The notes below the pieces were generated by a model. The model did no database searches and was not told the DNA's origin. It saw nothing but the letters and a program-made list of their open reading frames with translations. A DNA stretch of 9,679 bases from Pseudomonadota bacterium (GTDB lineage: Bacteria; Pseudomonadota; Alphaproteobacteria; Sphingomonadales; Sphingomonadaceae). The translations under genes were made by a program, and so were the position numbers. Location: positions 1 to 9,679 of the forward strand of contig JAEXLC010000244.1 of NCBI GenBank assembly GCA_023445495.1. The letters run 5' to 3'. Positions 7,005 through 9,679 of this stretch are shown here, piece after piece (position 1 is the stretch's first letter; the number at the start of each line of letters is the position of its first letter).

Positions 7005-7134
7005 GAAGGTTCCCGTCGTTGGAGCCCTGAACAGGTTCGGGCCCTCTTTGCGCCGCCCCCGCCCCGGGTCAAGAGACGCGCTTGCAGGAAATGACGCTAC
7101 GGGGCACGTAACGCACGACCAAGAGGAACCTTCC
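7005..7134. promoter_or_regulatory. Divergent promoter region between E2 and the stress-protein gene
   Basis: This 130-base spacer must hold the promoters of both divergent genes. For E2 a minus-strand TTGACC (7072-7067) is a good -35; 17 bases on lies AAAGAG (7049-7044), a poor -10. For the stress gene TTGCAG (7083-7088) is a possible -35 without a convincing -10. The sequence GGAACCTTC occurs just before both start codons, facing each way. No classic operator palindrome was found. Confidence 0.4.
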
Positions 7135-7590
7135 ATGCGTACCTATCTGGTGGTGATCGACGAGAGCCCGGAGGCGGAAATCGCCCTGCGCTTCGCCGCA
7201 CGCCGCGCCGTGAAGACGAACGGCAACGTCGAAATTCTCGCGCTGATTCCCAAGCCGGACTTCGTCCAATGGGGCGGCGTGATGGCCACGATCGAGGAAG
7301 AAGCCCGCGAAAGGGCCGAGGCTTTGGTCGCCCGCGCGGCCGGAACGCTGTTCGCCGAATCGGGGCTGCAGCCCTCGATCACGGTGCGCGAAGGCGACGG
7401 GCCGAAGATCGTCCACGAGATGATCGCCGCCAATCGCGACATCGCCGCGCTGGTGCTCGGCGCCGCCGCCAGCGGCCCGCCGGGGCCGATGGTGACGCAC
7501 TTCTCCGGATCGGATGCCGGCAAGCTGCCGGTGCCGCTGATGGTGATCCCGGGCGCGCTCGACATGGACGCGATCGATCGGCTGAGTTGA
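7135..7590 (+). CDS. Universal stress protein-like (UspA-fold) protein
   Basis: Soluble cytoplasmic protein of 151 residues, matching a single Usp domain. It starts with a beta-strand and acidic turn YLVVIDESPEAEIALRFAARRA, has an internal strand EILALIPKP, a long helix with EEEARERAEALVARAA, a second strand/helix ITVREGDGPKIVHEMIAANRDIAALVLGA split by short loops, and ends with LPVPLMVIPG, where Usp proteins usually have PVPVLVV. The ATP-binding consensus (GxxGx9G-S/T) is not well kept after LVLGA, so nucleotide binding is uncertain. AGAGGA lies eight bases before the ATG at 7135; the frame is open far upstream, but that part is antisense to E2. It is transcribed away from the pyruvate dehydrogenase operon, and a palindromic element begins nine bases after its stop. 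Confidence 0.82.
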   Translation: MRTYLVVIDESPEAEIALRFAARRAVKTNGNVEILALIPKPDFVQWGGVMATIEEEARERAEALVARAAGTLFAESGLQPSITVREGDGPKIVHEMIAANRDIAALVLGAAASGPPGPMVTHFSGSDAGKLPVPLMVIPGALDMDAIDRLS

Positions 7591-7598
7591 GCGAATTT

Positions 7599-7747
7599 AA
7601 TTCCTCCCCGAGCTTGCTCGGGGAGGGGGACCATTCGCGCAGCGAATGGTGGAGGGGCCGCCGGCGAAGACGGCGGTTGCACCGCCGCCCCTCCACCACC
7701 GCCTTCGGCGGCGGTCCCCCTCCCCCAGACAAGCTGGGGGAGGAATT
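7599..7747. repeat. Nested palindromic intergenic element, type 1 (possible terminator)
   Basis: A 149-base element made almost entirely of inverted repeats. Its ends are about 34-base inverted repeats of each other, each starting AATTCCTCCCC when read inward. Inside are five hairpins: 7603-7626 (11-bp stem, TT loop), 7630-7650 (9-bp stem), 7671-7687 (7-bp stem, TGC loop) enclosed by a GGAGGGG/CCCCTCC stem (7651-7657 with 7688-7694), 7695-7715 (TTC loop, one mismatch), and 7719-7743 (10-bp stem). The last is followed by AATTTT, so it could end transcription of the stress-protein gene. It resembles the dispersed GC-rich elements of Sphingomonas genomes; no coding gene is inside. Confidence 0.85.
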
Positions 7748-7791
7748 TTCCGTCGGTTGACCACCCCCAAATCCCCCGCCACTCTCCCCGC

Positions 7792-9063
7792 ATGCGCATC
7801 CTCGCTTTAGCTCCGCTCGCCCTGCTCCTCCCCGCCACCGCCCAGGCCCAAGAAAAGCCCGACCCGGCGAAACTCAAGGCCTCCGTCGAGAAGCTCGTCA
7901 GCTTCGGCACTCGCCACACCCTCTCCGATCCCGACAATCCCACCCGCGGCATCGGCGCCGCCCGGCGCTGGTTCGCGACCGAGCTCGCCCGGCTCGGCGA
8001 CCAGTGCAATTGCATCGAAGTGGCCAATATCGCCCGCGGCTTCACCGGGGACCGCGCGCCGAACGGCGTCCAGATCGTCGATGTGCTCGGCTTCCAGGCC
8101 GGCACCGATCCCAAGCGCGTCGTCATCGTGATGGGCCATATCGACAGCCGGGTAAGCGACGTGATGAATGCCACCGCCGACGCGCCCGGCGCCAATGACG
8201 ATGCCTCGGGCGTCGCGCTGGTGCTCGAGGCGGCGCGCATCCTGTCGAAGCAGAAGTTCCGCGCTACGATCGTCTATGCCGCCCTGTCGGGCGAGGAGCA
8301 GGGGCTGTTCGGCGGCCAACTGCTCGCCGAGACCGCGAAGGAGCGCGGCTGGACGGTCACCGCGGTGCTCAACAACGATATCGTCGGCAACACTATCGGC
8401 ACCGACGGGCGCAAGGTCGCCGACCGGGTGCGCGTCTTCTCCGAGACGTTCGGCGAGAATGACGAGCCCAAGGCCTTGAAGGGGCTGCGGGCGGACGGCG
8501 GCGAGGATGACGGCCCGTCGCGCGCGCTCGCCAAGGCGATCGACCAGGTCGCCGGCACGATTCCCGGCGGGCTCGACGCCTTTCTTGTCCGCCGCCCGGA
8601 CCGGTTCGGCCGCGGCGGCGACCATACGCCGTTCAACAAGCTCGGCTATCCGGCGATCCGCTTCTCGGTGGGGATCGAGAATTACGACGCCCAGCATCAG
8701 GACCTTGTCCCCGGCAAGGGCGACACGGTCGACAAGATGGACTTCCCCTATCTCGCCAAGGTCACCGCGGTGAACATCGCGACGATCCGCCGCCTGGCCG
8801 CCGCGCCCGCCGCGCCGGACAAGGTGACGATCGGCGGCGCGCTCGCTTCGGACACGTCGGTGAAATGGGCGGCGGTGCCCGGCGCGGTGAAATACCGCAT
8901 CCACTGGCGCCGCGCCGATGCCCGCGACTGGACCGACCATCTCGACGTCACCGGCACCGAAGCGAGCCTGAAGGGCGTGATCGTCGACGACAGCTTTGTC
9001 GGCGTGTCGTCGATCGGCGCGGACGGGGCGGAGAGTCTGGTTACGTTCGGGGGACGCCGCTGA
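7792..9063 (+). CDS. Secreted M28 family zinc aminopeptidase/carboxypeptidase-like protein
   Basis: Exported metallopeptidase of 423 residues. The signal peptide is about 1-19 (hydrophobic LALAPLALLLP, then AQA before Gln20). The M28 fold covers about 25-335 with the expected di-zinc residues: His116 in GHIDS, bridging Asp136 in PGANDDASG, general base Glu168 and ligand Glu169 in SGEEQG, Asp196 in NNDIVGN, and a probable last His302 in DAQHQD, followed by DTVDKMDF. DHTPF at 277-281 fits the usual SDHxPF position. Residues about 345-422 resemble a fibronectin type III domain (VKWAAVPGAVKYRIHWR), often seen behind secreted peptidases. It probably removes amino acids from peptides in the periplasm or outside. 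No Shine-Dalgarno precedes the ATG, so the transcript may be leaderless. Repeat elements lie on both sides. Confidence 0.93.
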   Translation: MRILALAPLALLLPATAQAQEKPDPAKLKASVEKLVSFGTRHTLSDPDNPTRGIGAARRWFATELARLGDQCNCIEVANIARGFTGDRAPNGVQIVDVLGFQAGTDPKRVVIVMGHIDSRVSDVMNATADAPGANDDASGVALVLEAARILSKQKFRATIVYAALSGEEQGLFGGQLLAETAKERGWTVTAVLNNDIVGNTIGTDGRKVADRVRVFSETFGENDEPKALKGLRADGGEDDGPSRALAKAIDQVAGTIPGGLDAFLVRRPDRFGRGGDHTPFNKLGYPAIRFSVGIENYDAQHQDLVPGKGDTVDKMDFPYLAKVTAVNIATIRRLAAAPAAPDKVTIGGALASDTSVKWAAVPGAVKYRIHWRRADARDWTDHLDVTGTEASLKGVIVDDSFVGVSSIGADGAESLVTFGGRR

Positions 9064-9069
9064 GTCTTC

Positions 9070-9180
9070 TAAGCCCCTCCCCTTCAGGGGAGGGGTTTGG
9101 GGTGGGGAATGTGTCTCACAGAGACTGAAGCCCGCGGATAGGCCCCACCCCAACCCCTCCCCCGAGGGGGAGGGGCTTTA
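9070..9180. repeat. Nested palindromic intergenic element, type 2
   Basis: A 111-base element between convergent genes. Left arm 9070-9107 and right arm 9143-9180 are near-perfect inverted repeats (both read TAAGCCCCTCCCC or TAAAGCCCCTCCCC, a GGGGAGGGG hairpin partner, then TTGGGGTGGGG). Each arm also folds on itself, and the centre holds GTCTC-ACA-GAGAC (9113-9125). Its sequence differs from the type 1 element. It could act as a two-way terminator for the peptidase gene and the minus-strand gene beyond it. Short open frames across it (encoding strings such as PPPRGRGWGG) are artefacts. Confidence 0.85.
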
Positions 9181-9401
9181 GCAGCTTGCAATGTAGGATT
9201 TCGCCTGCTGGGCTGGCGCAGCCGGGTCACCCCCCGGCCGCTCTTTGACCCGGCAGGAAGAATAGGATCACGCGCCCGCAACAAGGTTGCGAGATGCAGC
9301 GCATTCCCGAGAAAACAGGGAAAATAGCAGGCCCGAAAACCCGCTCCTGGCCTGAACTTCGTGAACTTCCGCGAGTCGCGTCCAGCCCGGCTGTTGGAGC
9401 C
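9181..9401. other. Intergenic stretch between convergent genes
   Basis: With the type 2 element this completes a 338-base gene-free gap. It holds a GC-rich hairpin (listed separately), a small 5-bp hairpin TTCCC/GGGAA at 9304-9322, and a short tandem repeat TGAACTTC (9353-9360 and 9362-9369). No tRNA, no credible small gene and no promoter is seen. Confidence 0.6.
9221..9254. terminator. GC-rich hairpin, possible terminator of the rightmost gene
   Basis: A 9-bp perfect stem GCCGGGTCA/TGACCCGGC with a 16-base loop. GCCGGG can instead pair with CCCGGC at 9233-9238, giving a competing smaller hairpin. There is no T-run on either side, so terminator function is uncertain. Confidence 0.35.
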
Positions 9402-9679
9402 TCAGCGGCAGCCGCAGACGCAGCACTTCACCACCGGCGCGCGGTAGCGCCGCACCGGCGCCTTGCGCACCACGCGGCGCGGGGCCGAGCGGACATAGGT
9501 TGCGCGGCTCTCGATCACTTCCTCGGTCACCGTGGTGGTGGTCGTGGTCGCTCCGGGGATGACGATCACGGTCGTGCCGACCGGCGCGCCATAATAGGTC
9601 GCGCCCGCCTGGTAGCTGCCGCCATAATAGGCCTGGCCCGAGCCATAATAGCCCTGGACCTGTGCCGCCGGCGGTGCAC
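9402..9679 (-). CDS. 3' end of a Tyr/Gly/Thr-rich, probably exported protein with CCVCGCR terminus (partial)
   Basis: The last 91 residues plus TGA (stop at 9402-9404) are in the window; the start lies beyond 9679. Reading toward the C-terminus it shows three Tyr-Tyr-Gly units (GYYGSGQAYYGGSY, TYYGAP), a strand-like VGTTVIVIPG, a run of five Thr, VTEEVIESRATYVRS, a basic segment with APRRVVRKAPVRRYRAPVV, and the ending KCCVCGCR with four cysteines. Composition with few hydrophobic helices and many Tyr/Gly/Thr suggests an exported or surface-associated protein, as seen in many uncharacterised alphaproteobacterial proteins; no named family is assigned. The frame is supported by its unbroken length to the window edge and by coherent repeat structure; the competing plus-strand frame has antisense-type Arg/His/Ala composition. 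Confidence 0.7.
   Translation of the reverse strand, partial: APPAAQVQGYYGSGQAYYGGSYQAGATYYGAPVGTTVIVIPGATTTTTTVTEEVIESRATYVRSAPRRVVRKAPVRRYRAPVVKCCVCGCR

Noticed and set aside
6298..7134. Possible N-terminal extension of the stress-like protein
   Set aside because: This part is antisense to E2; a good ribosome site and the fold start are at 7135.
7599..7747. CRISPR array or attachment site
   Set aside because: The repeats are inverted and nested, not direct repeats with unique spacers, and no integrase or cas gene is nearby.
7807..9153. Minus-strand open frame of 448 codons across the peptidase
   Set aside because: Mirror of the M28 gene, which keeps all metal ligands and a signal peptide.
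9084..9284. Small minus-strand open frame over the type 2 element
   Set aside because: Its sequence is a translation of the palindromic repeat, a known source of false small proteins.
9294..9679. Plus-strand open frame starting at ATG 9294 and running off the window
   Set aside because: It has Arg/His/Ala-rich antisense composition and overlaps the better supported minus-strand Tyr/Thr-rich protein.

Overview
The window reads as chromosomal DNA of a GC-rich alphaproteobacterium, most likely Sphingomonas or a close relative. The grounds are the strong G/C bias at third codon positions, an alphaproteobacterial (mitochondrion-like) pyruvate dehydrogenase E2 beginning with an MPALSPTMEEGTLAKW lipoyl motif, an E3 with the CLNWGCIPTK redox motif, and GC-rich palindromic intergenic elements typical of such genomes. 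This assignment is inference from sequence character; no database search was possible.

Positions 8-7004 hold eight genes, all on the minus strand. In transcription order they are: pyruvate dehydrogenase E2 (5694-7004), a 79-residue two-helix membrane protein, a YciA-family hotdog acyl-CoA thioesterase, dihydrolipoyl dehydrogenase E3 (lpdA, 3607-5004), a 122-residue membrane protein, a 470-residue multi-span GT-C-like membrane protein, a DUF3140-type small soluble protein, and a secreted alpha/beta hydrolase. The first four are packed tightly (gaps of 17, -8 and 41 bases) and look like one operon: E2 and E3 supply two of the three pyruvate dehydrogenase activities, and the thioesterase acts on acyl-CoA, the class of product the complex makes. 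E1 (pdhA/pdhB) is not in the window. A 6-bp hairpin at the lpdA stop and a 62-base gap may separate this group from the two membrane-protein genes, which are coupled to each other. Several starts are non-ATG: TTG for lpdA and the GT-C-like gene, and probably GTG for the 122-residue protein and the DUF3140 protein.

From 7135 the plus strand carries a universal-stress-like protein, divergent from E2 across a 130-base spacer, and then a secreted M28 zinc metallopeptidase with a C-terminal fibronectin-III-like domain (7792-9063). The peptidase gene is flanked on both sides by different nested palindromic elements (7599-7747 and 9070-9180). At the right edge the minus strand carries the 3' end of a Tyr/Gly/Thr-rich, probably exported protein ending in CCVCGCR. 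It runs off the window.

I see no clear sign of an undescribed multi-gene system, prophage, CRISPR array, transposase, tRNA or rRNA. The region is mostly housekeeping metabolism plus exported hydrolases. The points most worth a second look are the thioesterase and small membrane protein between E2 and E3, the two intergenic repeat elements, and the partial Cys-ended surface protein.
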